From: Rhodoblastus acidophilus
GTDB taxonomy: Bacteria; Pseudomonadota; Alphaproteobacteria; Rhizobiales; Beijerinckiaceae
DNA length: 47,590 bases
Assembly: GCF_009720655.1 (NCBI RefSeq)
Contig: NZ_WNKS01000026.1
Coordinates: 1 to 47,590 of the forward strand
Reading direction: 5' to 3'
The position numbers and the translations under genes are program-made. Under the pieces are notes generated by a model. The model had not been told where the DNA came from and did no database searches. It worked only from the letters and a program-made list of their open reading frames with translations. Positions 9,940 through 18,030 of this stretch are shown one piece after another; position 1 is the first letter of the stretch, and the number at the start of each line of letters is the position of its first letter.

Positions 9940-10227
9940 ATGGCGAACACACGTGACGGCCGCGATTGGAAGCCGGAATATCTCGTAGCGATCGACCCCG
10001 CCAAGTGCATCGGCTGCGGCCGTTGCTACAAGGTGTGCGGACGCGACGTGATGACCCTGAAGGGCATCAACGACGAAGGCGAGTACATCGACGACGATGA
10101 CGAGGACGCCGACGAGATCGAAAAGAAGGTCATGATCATGGCCGACGGCGGCGCCTGCATCGGCTGCGGCGCCTGCGCCCGCGTCTGTCCGTCGGGCTGC
10201 CAGAAACACGAAGCGGTGGCCGCATGA
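9940..10227 (+). CDS. fdxB: Ferredoxin III, nif-specific, two [4Fe-4S]
   Basis: A 95-residue 2[4Fe-4S] ferredoxin of the nif-specific type III family. Cluster motifs are CIGCGRCYKVC (the usual proline after the fourth Cys is replaced by G) and CIGCGACARVCPSGC. An acidic insert (YIDDDDEDADEIEKK) lies between them, as in this family. It probably donates electrons to nitrogenase or to cofactor assembly. Its stop overlaps the nifQ start by 4 bases (ATGA). Confidence 0.95.
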   Translation: MANTRDGRDWKPEYLVAIDPAKCIGCGRCYKVCGRDVMTLKGINDEGEYIDDDDEDADEIEKKVMIMADGGACIGCGACARVCPSGCQKHEAVAA

Positions 10228-10838
10228 GCCCCGAACGGACCTATCGCTGGTTGATGGAGGCCTCTGCGCCCTCGACGGGCGACGGGTCCTTTGACGCGCA
10301 TATTTGCGCGTCCATTCTCGCGCTTGCGCTGGCGCAGGCGCGGGAAGAGGGCTTGGGTCTGGCCGCCACCAGCGGTCTCGACGCGGACGCCTTGCTGGCG
10401 CTGGGGAAACAGCTGTTTCCCGGCGTCGCCGGCGATCTTGCCGCGCTCGCCGGCGCGGCGGCGCCCGCGCCATCGGCGGAAGAAGAGTCCGCGCGCGATT
10501 TGCTGCTGATGTATGGCAACGGCGACTACGCTTTTTTGAACCCGCTCGCGACCATGATCGCGCGGCGCTGCCAGGAGCCGCACCACCTTTGGCAGGATTT
10601 GGGTTTGCGCAACCGCGGCGAACTTTCGGAGCTGATGACCCGCCATTTTGCCCGGCTGAAACTGAAAAATTCGGCCGACATGAAATGGAAGAAGTTTATT
10701 TACCGAATGGTCTGCGCGTCCGAGGGGTTTAGTCTCTGCCCCGCGCCGGTGTGCAGCGATTGCGACGATTTCGCCTCATGCTTCGGTTCGGAGGAGGGGA
10801 TTTCGCGGCTCGCGCATTTTTTCGAGCAGCGGGCGTAA
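10224..10838 (+). CDS. nifQ: Molybdenum donor protein NifQ
   Basis: A 204-residue NifQ, which supplies molybdenum as a Mo-Fe-S cluster to NifEN/NifH during FeMo-co maturation. The diagnostic C-x4-C-x2-C-x5-C motif is intact at C172, C177, C180 and C186 (LCPAPVCSDCDDFASCFG). The N-terminal half is less conserved, as expected. It starts inside the fdxB stop (ATGA) and ends the nifE operon; the converging gene stops only 4 bases away, and no terminator is evident. Confidence 0.95.
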   Translation: MSPERTYRWLMEASAPSTGDGSFDAHICASILALALAQAREEGLGLAATSGLDADALLALGKQLFPGVAGDLAALAGAAAPAPSAEEESARDLLLMYGNGDYAFLNPLATMIARRCQEPHHLWQDLGLRNRGELSELMTRHFARLKLKNSADMKWKKFIYRMVCASEGFSLCPAPVCSDCDDFASCFGSEEGISRLAHFFEQRA

Positions 10839-10842
10839 CCCG

Positions 10843-11070
10843 TCAGCACGCCCGGTTTGGGCCCCAATACCAAATCTTTGACACACCCCATGGGAACATC
10901 GGTCGGATCGTGTGGGCGCCGCATGCGTCCTCGGTTCGCACCGTCGCGACGAACGACCAGATCACCAGCGCCAGCGCCACGCCCGAAAGCGCGAAATAGG
11001 CGGCGCTTCGGATGAACACTTTCTGGATGCGGGCTTTTTCCGGATCGGGCGCTTCGGCGTCATCCGCCAT
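10843..11070 (-). CDS. Small single-pass membrane protein, unknown
   Basis: A 75-residue protein with a charged N-terminus (ADDAEAPDPEKARIQK), one hydrophobic helix (YFALSGVALALVIWSFVATV) and a C-terminal tail with CGAHTIRPMFPWG and a final Cys. I do not recognise the family. It is read after the 175-residue membrane protein. Its ATG is 3 bases past that stop, and an alternative GTG at 11076 would overlap it. The two are probably translated together. It converges on nifQ with a 4-base gap. Confidence 0.6.
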   Translation of the reverse strand: MADDAEAPDPEKARIQKVFIRSAAYFALSGVALALVIWSFVATVRTEDACGAHTIRPMFPWGVSKIWYWGPNRAC

Positions 11071-11072
11071 CT

Positions 11073-11600
11073 TCACCTCGGGCGGCGCTTCTTGAACAGC
11101 AGCGCATGAAACAGGTCCGGCCCGATCGTCTCCGACAGCACGCGGTAGGCGAAGAACGGAACCAGCGCGAAGAACATCATCAAGCTGACCATCAACAGGC
11201 CAAGCCAGCCGCCGCCTCCGAGGTCCAGGGTGATTTCGAACGCGCCGGTGTGGAAGTAGGAGAGGATGGCGTGCTCGAGGAAATGGGACGCGATCAGCAG
11301 CAGCGTGAACAAGAAACTTTGCCAGGCGATGAGGGTCACCAGGCGGGCGCTGCGGATTTGGCTCCCGAACTCCATCTGCTCGGCGATGAGGATGACCTTG
11401 CCGAACACCGCCGCGTTGATCGCGGCGAAGCCATGCGAAACCGAGGCCATTCCATCTTGCCGATGCGCAATGCCGACCGCGAGCGTGTAGAAGCCGAAGA
11501 CAATGTAAAGATAGAGAAATATCCAGAAGAAGCTTTTCAGCTCCTTCCAGATTTTGGCTTTGAGCCCGTTCTCCCGCTTCTCTTCAACGCTTGCGCTCAT
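11073..11600 (-). CDS. Multi-pass membrane protein, unknown
   Basis: A 175-residue protein with about four hydrophobic helices (FFWIFLYLYIVFGFYTLAVG, AAINAAVFGKVILIA, VTLIAWQSFLFTLLLIASHF, WLGLLMVSLMMFFALVPFF). The N-terminus is charged and the C-terminal end basic (LLFKKRRPR). I do not recognise it. The start ATG was chosen at the beginning of the plausible protein, since the frame runs on upstream into the antisense of the aldolase gene. It forms an operon with the small membrane protein downstream. Its position inside the nif island suggests, but does not prove, a link to nitrogen fixation. Confidence 0.65.
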   Translation of the reverse strand: MSASVEEKRENGLKAKIWKELKSFFWIFLYLYIVFGFYTLAVGIAHRQDGMASVSHGFAAINAAVFGKVILIAEQMEFGSQIRSARLVTLIAWQSFLFTLLLIASHFLEHAILSYFHTGAFEITLDLGGGGWLGLLMVSLMMFFALVPFFAYRVLSETIGPDLFHALLFKKRRPR

Positions 11601-11643
11601 TTCGGCCGATCTCCCTCGCGCACGAAAGGTTCGAGCGCTAGAC

Positions 11644-12708
11644 TTACCTGACCTTGCGGTTGAAGGCCATATTGGATTGCGCGATCTCGGCGAGATCGGC
11701 TGCGAGCGCATCCACCTGCGCGGGGTCGGCGTCCCAGGCGAACATGAAGAGCGCGGCGCCGCCGATGAAAGTGTAGAAGCGCCAGCCCTTTTTGCGCAAG
11801 GCGTCGAGCACTGTTTCGGGCGCGTTGAGGAATACGGCGTTGGCTTCGACCGGAAAGGCCAGCGACAGGCCGGGCAGCCCCCGGACTTTGTCGGCCAGTC
11901 TGCGGGCGCAAGAATTGGCGTGGCGGGCGTTGCGCAGCCAGGCGCCGCTCTCCAGAAGGCCGAGCCAGGGGGCCGCCAAAAAGCGCATTTTGGATGCGAG
12001 TTGTCCCGCCTGCTTGCAGCGATATTCAAAATCCTTGGCGAGCGCCCGGTCGAAAAAAATCACGGCTTCGCCGAGGCCAAGGCCGTTCTTGGCGCCGCCG
12101 AAACACAGCACGTCGACGCCCGCCCGCCAAGTGATGTCGGCGGGCGCGCAGTCCAGCGCCGCGCAGGCGTTGGCGAAGCGCGCGCCGTCCATGTGCAGTT
12201 TCAAGTCGAGTTCGCGGCAGGCGAAGGAAAGGGCGCGAACCTGCTCGACGGAATAAACCAGCCCCGTCTCCGTCGCCTGCGTGATCGACGCCGCGCTCGG
12301 CTTGGGAAAATGGATGTCGCTGCGGCTCGTCGCCAGCCCGCGCAACAGCGCGGGCGTGAGGCGACCGTCCGCGCTCGCCGCCGTCAACAGCTTGGCGCCG
12401 TTGGAAAAAAATTCGGGCGCGCCGCATTCGTCGGTTTCGACATGGGCCGCCGCCGAGCAGATCACGCTGTGAAAGCTTTGGCACACGGACGACAAGGCGA
12501 GGGCGTTCGCGGCGGTGCCGTTGAAAACGAAAAAGACTTCGCATTCCGCCTCGAACAGGTTTCGAAATGCGTCCGCGGCCATTTTCGTCCAGACATCTTC
12601 GCCATAGGCGGGCGCCGAGCCGGCATTGGCTTTGGCCATGGCGGCCCAGGCTTCGGGGCAGAGTCCGGCGTAATTGTCGCTGGCGAATTGCTGGGGTCTT
12701 TCCGTCAT
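11644..12708 (-). CDS. Low-specificity L-threonine aldolase-like PLP enzyme
   Basis: A 354-residue fold-type I PLP enzyme of the beta-eliminating lyase / threonine aldolase family, which cleaves L-threonine or L-allo-threonine to glycine and acetaldehyde. Visible features: an N-terminal ASDNYAGLCPEAWAAM motif, FNGTAANALALSS, HMDGARFANA, and the PLP lysine in CFGGAKNGLGLGEA. Length is close to the family norm. It is cytoplasmic and has no obvious link with nitrogen fixation. It is transcribed towards the two membrane proteins, 43 bases before the next start. Confidence 0.85.
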   Translation of the reverse strand: MTERPQQFASDNYAGLCPEAWAAMAKANAGSAPAYGEDVWTKMAADAFRNLFEAECEVFFVFNGTAANALALSSVCQSFHSVICSAAAHVETDECGAPEFFSNGAKLLTAASADGRLTPALLRGLATSRSDIHFPKPSAASITQATETGLVYSVEQVRALSFACRELDLKLHMDGARFANACAALDCAPADITWRAGVDVLCFGGAKNGLGLGEAVIFFDRALAKDFEYRCKQAGQLASKMRFLAAPWLGLLESGAWLRNARHANSCARRLADKVRGLPGLSLAFPVEANAVFLNAPETVLDALRKKGWRFYTFIGGAALFMFAWDADPAQVDALAADLAEIAQSNMAFNRKVR

Positions 12709-12762
12709 GAGGCCGAGTTTACGGCAGTTTGGCGAAAGGACCAGCCCGCCGGCGCCCCGCCC

Positions 12763-13077
12763 TCAATCCAGGCCGGGGTCGCGCGCGCGCTTCCACATCA
12801 GCCGGCGAAACCGCTCCTCGATCAGTTTCGGGTCGGTCAGATGTCGGGCTTCCGCCTCGTCCAGCGCCTTTTGCGCGATTTCGGCCTCGGCGGCGTTGAG
12901 CGGCACGCGGCCCGCCATATAGACGGCGTCCGGCGCGGCTTCGAGGATTTTGGCGCGGTTGGGGTGTTCGGCGACGGCGATGAGATCGCGCGCCTCAAGC
13001 TTGCCGCCCAGGGTCAGGCCCTGGTCGAACACTTCCAGTTTCCGCCCGTCGAGCGTGGTTTTCACGAGAACCGGCAT
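12763..13077 (-). CDS. Conserved-looking hypothetical protein, 104 residues
   Basis: A soluble 104-residue protein starting MPVLVKTTLDGRKLEVFDQG, with an acidic/basic helical C-terminal half ending WKRARDPGLD. I do not recognise it. A Shine-Dalgarno-like AGGAGACGTC precedes the ATG, and codon use resembles its neighbours. It diverges from the small Rieske gene, about 100 bases apart. Given its place in the nif island it may be an accessory gene, but nothing in the sequence shows a function. Confidence 0.6.
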   Translation of the reverse strand: MPVLVKTTLDGRKLEVFDQGLTLGGKLEARDLIAVAEHPNRAKILEAAPDAVYMAGRVPLNAAEAEIAQKALDEAEARHLTDPKLIEERFRRLMWKRARDPGLD

Positions 13078-13128
13078 GACGTCTCCTGTGTGACAACTGG
13101 CGATGGAATTTCAAAAGTCGTGCCAGCA

Positions 13129-13144
13129 TAGCGCAATTCTTGCT
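13129..13144 (+). promoter_or_regulatory. Weak sigma-54-like site before the Rieske gene
   Basis: TAGCGCAATTCTTGCT has a good -12 box and correct spacing, but the nearly invariant GG at -24 is AG. No NifA site is visible nearby. It is listed because the downstream gene is a paralogue of the NifA-controlled Rieske gene at 28.2 kb; it may not be functional. Confidence 0.25.
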
Positions 13145-13175
13145 ATTCCTGTCGCGAACGACGACGGAGTTGCGC

Positions 13176-13559
13176 ATGTCTGAAGAAGCCTATGTCATTT
13201 GCGCGCTGAGCGACATTCCCAGCCAGAAGGCGAGGGGGTTCCACCTCGGGATCATCAACGAGAAGGGCGAGCCGGATTCCTTTCCCATCGTTGTCGTGCG
13301 CTGGGGCAAGCAGGTGTTCGGCTATCGCAACAGGTGCCCGCACCACGGCTCGCATCTGGACTGGGAGTCCGGCAGTTTCCTCGACGATTCGGGACAGCGG
13401 TTGATGTGCGGCAAGCATGGCTCGCTGTTCGAGATCGGGTCGGGGCGCTGCTCCTCCGGACCTTGCAAGGGCGAAAATCTGGAAAAGGTGCGCCTTGAGG
13501 TGATCGACGGCGACATTTGCGTGCTGGGCTTGAAGCTGATCGAGGACGAGGAGGCGTAA
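13176..13559 (+). CDS. Small Rieske [2Fe-2S] protein
   Basis: A 127-residue single-domain Rieske protein. Cluster ligands are C54-x-H56 (NRCPHHGSHLDW) and C78-x-x-H81 (LMCGKHGSLFEIGSGRC). The segment SGPCKGENLEKVRLEV also occurs in ferredoxin components of dioxygenases. No oxygenase genes are nearby, so it is more likely an electron carrier or accessory protein in the nif region. It is clearly paralogous to the Rieske gene at 28238. The start MSEEAYVICALSDIPS was chosen where the Rieske fold begins. Confidence 0.88.
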   Translation: MSEEAYVICALSDIPSQKARGFHLGIINEKGEPDSFPIVVVRWGKQVFGYRNRCPHHGSHLDWESGSFLDDSGQRLMCGKHGSLFEIGSGRCSSGPCKGENLEKVRLEVIDGDICVLGLKLIEDEEA

Positions 13560-13581
13560 CGGCCCCCAAATGCGTGGTCCC

Positions 13582-13630
13582 GCCCTCGCGCTTCGAGACA
13601 GCCGCTTCGCGGCTTCCTCAGCATGAGGGC
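13582..13630. repeat. 49-bp palindromic intergenic repeat, copy 1
   Basis: A 49-base element beginning GCCCTCG and ending GATGAGGGC-like (here CATGAGGGC), with a TTCGAGAC core and an internal GCCGCTTCGCGGC hairpin. Two further copies of exactly the same length are at 46782 and 47468. This is the REP-like palindromic type scattered between genes in many Rhizobiales. Confidence 0.75.
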
Positions 13631-13645
13631 TCCTTTTCAGGCAGC

Positions 13646-13678
13646 AAAAAAACCCTTTCGCGGGGACCGCGAAAGGGT
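13646..13678 (-). terminator. Rho-independent terminator (minus strand)
   Basis: A 12-bp perfect stem (13652-13663 with 13667-13678, loop GGA) is followed on the minus strand by seven T. It lies 24 bases past the stop of the 195-residue gene and can end its transcript. Confidence 0.85.
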
Positions 13679-13701
13679 GAAGGCGCGACGATCGGAAAAA
13701 A

Positions 13702-14289
13702 TCAGACCGGGCGGTTCTCGTTGCGGTTGCGCACCGGCAGGGCCTTGGCCAGAAAATCTTCAAAGCTGATCTTCTCGTAGGCGCTCTTGGCCTCGTTGGC
13801 CTTGTCGAGGATGAGCTGGACCTTGCCGCCGCCGTCGAGTTTCTTAAAATCGTTCTTGTCGAGGCCGGCGAGGTCCGACAGTTCCTTCCACACGGTGGAT
13901 TCTTCGAGCGGAAGCACCGTCAGGGTCGCGTCGCCGAAGGTGACCGTGTATTTCGCCAGGAAATCGATATTGCCGGCGAAGATGATGTATTGTCCGGTTG
14001 ACGACAGCAGCGGCCCGACCAGTTCCTGGAAAGTCTTGAGGTTGTTGATGTCGTGAATGTAGCCGGCCAGCGCGTCGATGGTGGTTCCGCCGTCCTTGAC
14101 GATGGCGAGGCTCTGCTCCAGGCAATATTCCGGCGGGCGCTTCTCGTCGGCCATCGCTTCCTGGAATTTCAGCGCGAAATCGCCGCGAAAAGCCAGGTAA
14201 CCGCTCTTGTCGCTCGGGCCCTTGTACACGGCGTTGAGCAGGCGGCCCGCCGTTTCCAGTCCGGCGAGGGCGGTCGTCTCGTAAGTCAT
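13702..14289 (-). CDS. Unknown 195-residue protein divergent from AAA+ ATPase
   Basis: A soluble, mixed alpha/beta protein starting MTYETTALAGLETAGRLLNAVYKG, with no signal peptide or membrane helix and one cysteine (EYCLEQSLAIV). I do not recognise a family. The ATG is preceded by CGGAGAAGAAA. It ends with its own strong terminator. It diverges from the AAA+ ATPase gene across 144 bases, and such pairing often means a shared function (chaperone and client or adaptor). That link is inference only. Confidence 0.7.
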   Translation of the reverse strand: MTYETTALAGLETAGRLLNAVYKGPSDKSGYLAFRGDFALKFQEAMADEKRPPEYCLEQSLAIVKDGGTTIDALAGYIHDINNLKTFQELVGPLLSSTGQYIIFAGNIDFLAKYTVTFGDATLTVLPLEESTVWKELSDLAGLDKNDFKKLDGGGKVQLILDKANEAKSAYEKISFEDFLAKALPVRNRNENRPV

Positions 14290-14378
14290 TTTCTTCTCCG
14301 CAGTCAGAAATCTTCGCGCATCGTCGCGCCGCCAATAGCTATGCAAATGGTTTGCCGAAAATTTCGCCACAAAATGTA

Positions 14379-14394
14379 TGGCCTGTTCCCTGCT
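14379..14394 (+). promoter_or_regulatory. Candidate sigma-54 promoter of the AAA+ gene
   Basis: TGGCCTGTTCCCTGCT matches -24 TGGC and -12 TGCT with exact 12-base spacing, although the first T of the -12 box is C. Transcription would start near 14405, about 29 bases before the ATG. No NifA site was found in the 90 bases upstream, so it is weaker than the other sigma-54 sites here. Confidence 0.45.
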
Positions 14395-14433
14395 TGTCGC
14401 AAAACCGGATGTTTCTGGTGAACGGAAGGCGAC

Positions 14434-16137
14434 ATGAGCGTCAAAATTCACATCGCGCGCCCCTTTGTCGAGGCTCTGGCCAAGGATTTCCCCGAACTCG
14501 AGACGCTCAAGCAGCAATTGCTGTTCGGCGACAAGGTTGAGGTCTCCTTTCTCGACCTCTCCTCGCCGCAGGTGGAGCGGCTGCACGAGCTCTATGGCGC
14601 CGCCGGCCCGGCGCTGCAGAACCAGCAGGCGCAGATCGCCACCCTGCGCCGCGCCTTTTCCGGCGACGGCCAAAAATTCGCCGCCGACGATCTCGAAGCC
14701 GTGGTGCCCGCGCTGGCGCGGTTCCTGATCGACGAGGCGCAGCGCGGCTGGCTTTTCACCCTCACGACGAGAGGGCGTCCGCTGCCCTATGTCGTCTCGC
14801 GCATCGACTATACGCCCGCCAACAATGACGAGACCGGCCGCATCTTCATCGAGCTGAAGGCCAATTCCAAGGGCGAGCTGGCGACGGCGCAACTGCGCAT
14901 TTCCGCCGGCGACGTCGAGGGCAAGACCGTGGCCGAGATTCTGGCGGGCAAAGGGTTTTTGCACGAGACGCCCGAGCTGATCGCCGCTTATGACGCCAAT
15001 TCGGAAAAGTATTTTGAATGGCGCGCGCATTACGGCGCGCAATTTTCCGGCGTCGGCCTCGGCTATTTCGCCGACGATCCCGCCTCCACCCATCGCAACA
15101 CCGATTGGGCGCGAAAAGACAGCGTCATTCTCTCCTCAGGCGGCGCTCCCGCGCGTCTGGTCAACGACGAAAGCCTGCTCGCCAATCGCGCGCTGACCCT
15201 GGAACTCACCGGCGACCTGTTCGGCTCCTATCTGCGCAAGGCCGCCAAGAGCAACGCTTTTTTCGAGGAGGACGAAGTGGCCGCCGTCAATGCGGCCAAG
15301 GGAAAGGATTTGTTTCGAAAAATCCCGGTGCATCCCTTCATCCTGATGTTCCACCTCGACCTGCACCATTATGTCTGGGCGCATGTCGAGGATTTGACCC
15401 CCTACGCCTATCAGCCCGACCTGAAACAAAAACTGGTGCTGCCGGAGGAACAGACCGACCTGATCGACATCCTCACCGCCGAAATGGATGTGTTGATGGA
15501 CGATATTGTCGCCGGCAAATCCGGCGGCACCACCGTTTTGTGCGCGGGACCGCCCGGCGTCGGCAAAACCCTGACGGCTGAAGTCTATTCCGAGATTGTC
15601 AGGCGGCCGCTCTATCGCGTCCATTCCGGGCAACTGGGCCTCAATGTCGCCGCCATGGAGACCGCGCTGAAGGAGGCGCTGCTGCGCGCGCAGCGCTGGG
15701 GCGCCGTGATGCTGATCGACGAGGCCGACGTCTATATCAAACGCCGGCAGGACGACATGACCATGAACGCGGTCGTCGGGGTTTTCCTGCGCGTGCTCGA
15801 ATATTTTAACGGTCTGCTGTTTCTGACGACGAACCGCATCGACGACATTGACGAGGCCATTGTCTCGCGCTGCATCGCCTTGATCCGCTTTCATGCGCCC
15901 GACGCCGAGGCGCGTCAAAAAATCTGGAGCGTGATGGCCGAACAATTTGCGCTGGACCTCGGCGACGATCTGATCGGCCAACTGGTGGCGCTCTATCCCC
16001 AGACCAGCGGTCGCGACATAAAGGGGCTGGCGAAACTGGTCTCAAAATATTGTCGGCATCGCGACACGCCGCCCGATCTCGACGTGTTCAAGCGCTGCGC
16101 CGTGTTCCGCGGCCTCGATCAGGTCGGCGCCGCTTGA
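14434..16137 (+). CDS. AAA+ ATPase with large N-terminal domain
   Basis: A 567-residue cytoplasmic AAA+ ATPase. The C-terminal module is complete: Walker A GPPGVGKT (372-379), Walker B VMLIDEAD (425-432), sensor-1 asparagine N467 (LTTNR) and a likely arginine finger R479 (IVSRC). The first 340 residues form an unrecognised domain. AAA+ proteins of this type remodel or unfold partner proteins; the substrate here is unknown. It faces the 195-residue unknown gene across a short shared promoter region carrying a candidate sigma-54 site. Its position between nifQ and the IscA operon suggests a nif accessory role such as remodelling of a nif protein. Confidence 0.85.
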   Translation: MSVKIHIARPFVEALAKDFPELETLKQQLLFGDKVEVSFLDLSSPQVERLHELYGAAGPALQNQQAQIATLRRAFSGDGQKFAADDLEAVVPALARFLIDEAQRGWLFTLTTRGRPLPYVVSRIDYTPANNDETGRIFIELKANSKGELATAQLRISAGDVEGKTVAEILAGKGFLHETPELIAAYDANSEKYFEWRAHYGAQFSGVGLGYFADDPASTHRNTDWARKDSVILSSGGAPARLVNDESLLANRALTLELTGDLFGSYLRKAAKSNAFFEEDEVAAVNAAKGKDLFRKIPVHPFILMFHLDLHHYVWAHVEDLTPYAYQPDLKQKLVLPEEQTDLIDILTAEMDVLMDDIVAGKSGGTTVLCAGPPGVGKTLTAEVYSEIVRRPLYRVHSGQLGLNVAAMETALKEALLRAQRWGAVMLIDEADVYIKRRQDDMTMNAVVGVFLRVLEYFNGLLFLTTNRIDDIDEAIVSRCIALIRFHAPDAEARQKIWSVMAEQFALDLGDDLIGQLVALYPQTSGRDIKGLAKLVSKYCRHRDTPPDLDVFKRCAVFRGLDQVGAA

Positions 16138-16162
16138 ACGGGCGCCCTGTCGCCTTGCTGAC

Positions 16163-16178
16163 TGTCGGGATGCTGACA
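16163..16178 (+). promoter_or_regulatory. NifA upstream activator site
   Basis: A perfect TGT-N10-ACA (TGTCGGGATGCTGACA) lies about 50 bases upstream of the -24 element of the IscA promoter. An imperfect TGT-N10-ACT at 16148-16163 abuts it and may be a second half-strength site. Confidence 0.8.
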
Positions 16179-16227
16179 CGTCAATAAAAGACAAGCAAAA
16201 TCATCATGTTAAAACGAGCCGCGTCTC

Positions 16228-16243
16228 TGGCGCGGCTTTTGCT
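16228..16243 (+). promoter_or_regulatory. Sigma-54 promoter of the IscA-Nfu-cysE-nifW operon
   Basis: TGGCGCGGCTTTTGCT has both boxes and exact spacing. The start site would be near 16254, 28 bases before the ATG. Together with the NifA site upstream this places the operon in the NifA regulon. Confidence 0.88.
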
Positions 16244-16281
16244 TCTCTTGTGGTCAAAGGCTTCTCTGACTGGAGGACGAC

Positions 16282-16602
16282 ATGATCCATCTCACCGACA
16301 GCGCGCTCGACGCGGTGCGTAACGCGATCGCCAAGGCGCCGGAGCCGGTGCAGGGGCTGCGCTTGAAAGTCGAGAGCGGCGGATGCGCCGGCAACAAATA
16401 TCTGATGGGTCTGGTCCGCGCCGCCGAAGAGGATGACGAAGTCGTCGAGCGCGACGGCGTGAAAGTCTTCCTCGAACACGACAGCCTGCCGCTGCTCTAC
16501 GGCACCACCATCGATTTCGTCGTCGCCATCGAGGGCGCCGGCTTCACGTTTGATAACCCCAACGCCAGCCACGCCTGCTCCTGCGGGAAGAGTTTTGGCT
16601 GA
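16282..16602 (+). CDS. IscA/HesB-type Fe-S assembly protein, nif-associated
   Basis: A 106-residue A-type Fe-S carrier with the three conserved cysteines: C35 (ESGGCAGNKY) and C99-x-C101 (ACSCGKSFG). A-type proteins hold iron or Fe-S clusters for transfer to apoproteins; nif-linked copies serve nitrogenase component maturation. It is the first gene of a NifA/sigma-54 operon and is preceded by GGAGGACG. It differs from two other A-type genes in this window (21801 and 34206). Confidence 0.92.
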   Translation: MIHLTDSALDAVRNAIAKAPEPVQGLRLKVESGGCAGNKYLMGLVRAAEEDDEVVERDGVKVFLEHDSLPLLYGTTIDFVVAIEGAGFTFDNPNASHACSCGKSFG

Positions 16603-16627
16603 ATTTAAGAGACGAGAGGGACATATC

Positions 16628-16927
16628 ATGACCATGCACACAGGAACCATTGTCGCCGAGGCGCCCGTGACCGTCGAAGACCAACGTGAAAAGCTCGTGC
16701 GCGAAGCCATCGAGGAGATCCGCCCGGCGCTGAAGCGCGACGGCGGCGACTGCGAGCTGCTGTCGATCGAAGGCAAGGTGGTCAATGTCAGGCTGACGGG
16801 CGCCTGCATCTTCTGCAGCCTGGCGAGCGCCACGCTGGAAGGCATCCAGGCCCGCATCGTCGAAAAGCTCGGCGAATTCGTGCGCGTCGTTCCCGCGCCG
16901 ACCGGTTTTAAGCGCCCGGGGCACTGA
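16628..16927 (+). CDS. Nfu-domain Fe-S scaffold (NifU C-terminal type)
   Basis: A 99-residue protein that is essentially an Nfu domain: [23 protein letters not shown] followed by the cluster-binding C60-x-x-C63 ([13 protein letters not shown]). It corresponds to the C-terminal third of NifU; no full-length NifU is in the window, so this with NifS and the A-type carriers may form the nif-specific Fe-S supply. It sits 25 bases after the IscA gene, behind GAGAGGGAC. Confidence 0.92.
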   Translation: MTMHTGTIVAEAPVTVEDQREKLVREAIEEIRPALKRDGGDCELLSIEGKVVNVRLTGACIFCSLASATLEGIQARIVEKLGEFVRVVPAPTGFKRPGH

Positions 16928-16934
16928 GGCGGCC

Positions 16935-17690
16935 ATGAACGAGGGCGCGGTCATGCCGGCCGTCAACGCGGAGGCGGAGCGCGCCAGTCTTTGGCGGCTG
17001 TGGCGGGACGATATCGCCTGCGTCAAGGCGCGCGATCCCGCCGCGCGCAACGCCGTCGAAATCCTGCTCACCTATCCGGGCGTGCACGCCATCATCTGGC
17101 ACCGGTTTTCCCACCGGCTGTGGACATCGGGCGCCAAATTCCCCGCGCGGTTCTTCGCCTGGGTCGCGCGACTGCTCACCAATGTCGACATCCATCCCGG
17201 CGCCGCCATCGGCCAGGAATTTTTCATCGACCACGGCGCCGGCGTGGTGATCGGCGAGACCGCCGAAATCGGCGACGGCGTCACGCTCTATCACGGCGTG
17301 ACGCTCGGCGGCGTGAGCTGGACGCCGGGAAAGCGCCACCCCACCCTGGAAGACGGGGTTTTGGTTGGCGCCGGCGCGAAAATTTTGGGGCCGATCAAGA
17401 TCGGCGCCGGCGCGCGCATCGGCGCCAATTCGGTGGTGGTCGAGGAGGTTCCTCCCGGCGTGACCGCCGTGGGCATTCCCGCCCGCGTCGTGCGCGCCCT
17501 CGATCGCCGCGCGCTCGGCAATGGCCGGGTCAATCTCGACCATCACCTGATCCCCGATCCCGTCGGCGAAGTGTTGTCGATGCTGCTCGACCGCGTCGAA
17601 TTTCTGGAGGCCCGGCTCAATCATATGCAGGGCAGGGCTCGCAAACACGAACACGAAGAAGAAAGGTTTGACGATGAGCGCGCTGGATGA
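16935..17690 (+). CDS. cysE: Serine O-acetyltransferase (CysE/NifP)
   Basis: A 251-residue hexapeptide-repeat serine acetyltransferase that makes O-acetylserine, the precursor of cysteine. Left-handed beta-helix repeats run through [41 protein letters not shown], with catalytic histidines in DHG and YHG. In nif clusters this gene (often named nifP) raises cysteine supply for NifS. Its C-terminal codons overlap the next gene by 17 bases, so the two are coupled. Confidence 0.93.
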   Translation: MNEGAVMPAVNAEAERASLWRLWRDDIACVKARDPAARNAVEILLTYPGVHAIIWHRFSHRLWTSGAKFPARFFAWVARLLTNVDIHPGAAIGQEFFIDHGAGVVIGETAEIGDGVTLYHGVTLGGVSWTPGKRHPTLEDGVLVGAGAKILGPIKIGAGARIGANSVVVEEVPPGVTAVGIPARVVRALDRRALGNGRVNLDHHLIPDPVGEVLSMLLDRVEFLEARLNHMQGRARKHEHEEERFDDERAG

Positions 17691-18021
17691 CCTGGGCCGC
17701 CTGTCCTCGGCGGAAGATTTTTTCAATCACCTCGGCGTCGACTTCGACCCGGCCGTGGTGCGCGTGTCTCGCCTGCATATCATGCGCCGCATGGGCCAAT
17801 ACCTGAGGGGCCTGCAACTCGACGGCTCCTTCGACGGCAAAAGCGACGATGAGATCAACGCCTTGTGCGCGGAACATCTCGCTCAGGCCTATCAGGATTT
17901 CGTCGAGAGCTCGCCCATCCAGGAGCGGCTGTTCAAGGTCCACAAGGACGCGGTCGCGCCCAAGGAAGAGGTGAAGCCGCAAAAGCCGTTCGTGCCGCTG
18001 TCGTCGCTGACGGTCGGCTGA
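17674..18021 (+). CDS. nifW: Nitrogenase-stabilising protein NifW
   Basis: A 115-residue NifW family protein, recognised by [34 protein letters not shown]. NifW associates with the MoFe protein and is linked to its oxygen protection or maturation. The ATG at 17674 follows GAAAGG and starts inside the end of cysE. A TTG two codons earlier is less likely. The C-terminal tail ([22 protein letters not shown]) is a typical low-complexity end. Confidence 0.92.
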   Translation: MSALDDLGRLSSAEDFFNHLGVDFDPAVVRVSRLHIMRRMGQYLRGLQLDGSFDGKSDDEINALCAEHLAQAYQDFVESSPIQERLFKVHKDAVAPKEEVKPQKPFVPLSSLTVG

Positions 18022-18030
18022 CGACAAAAC

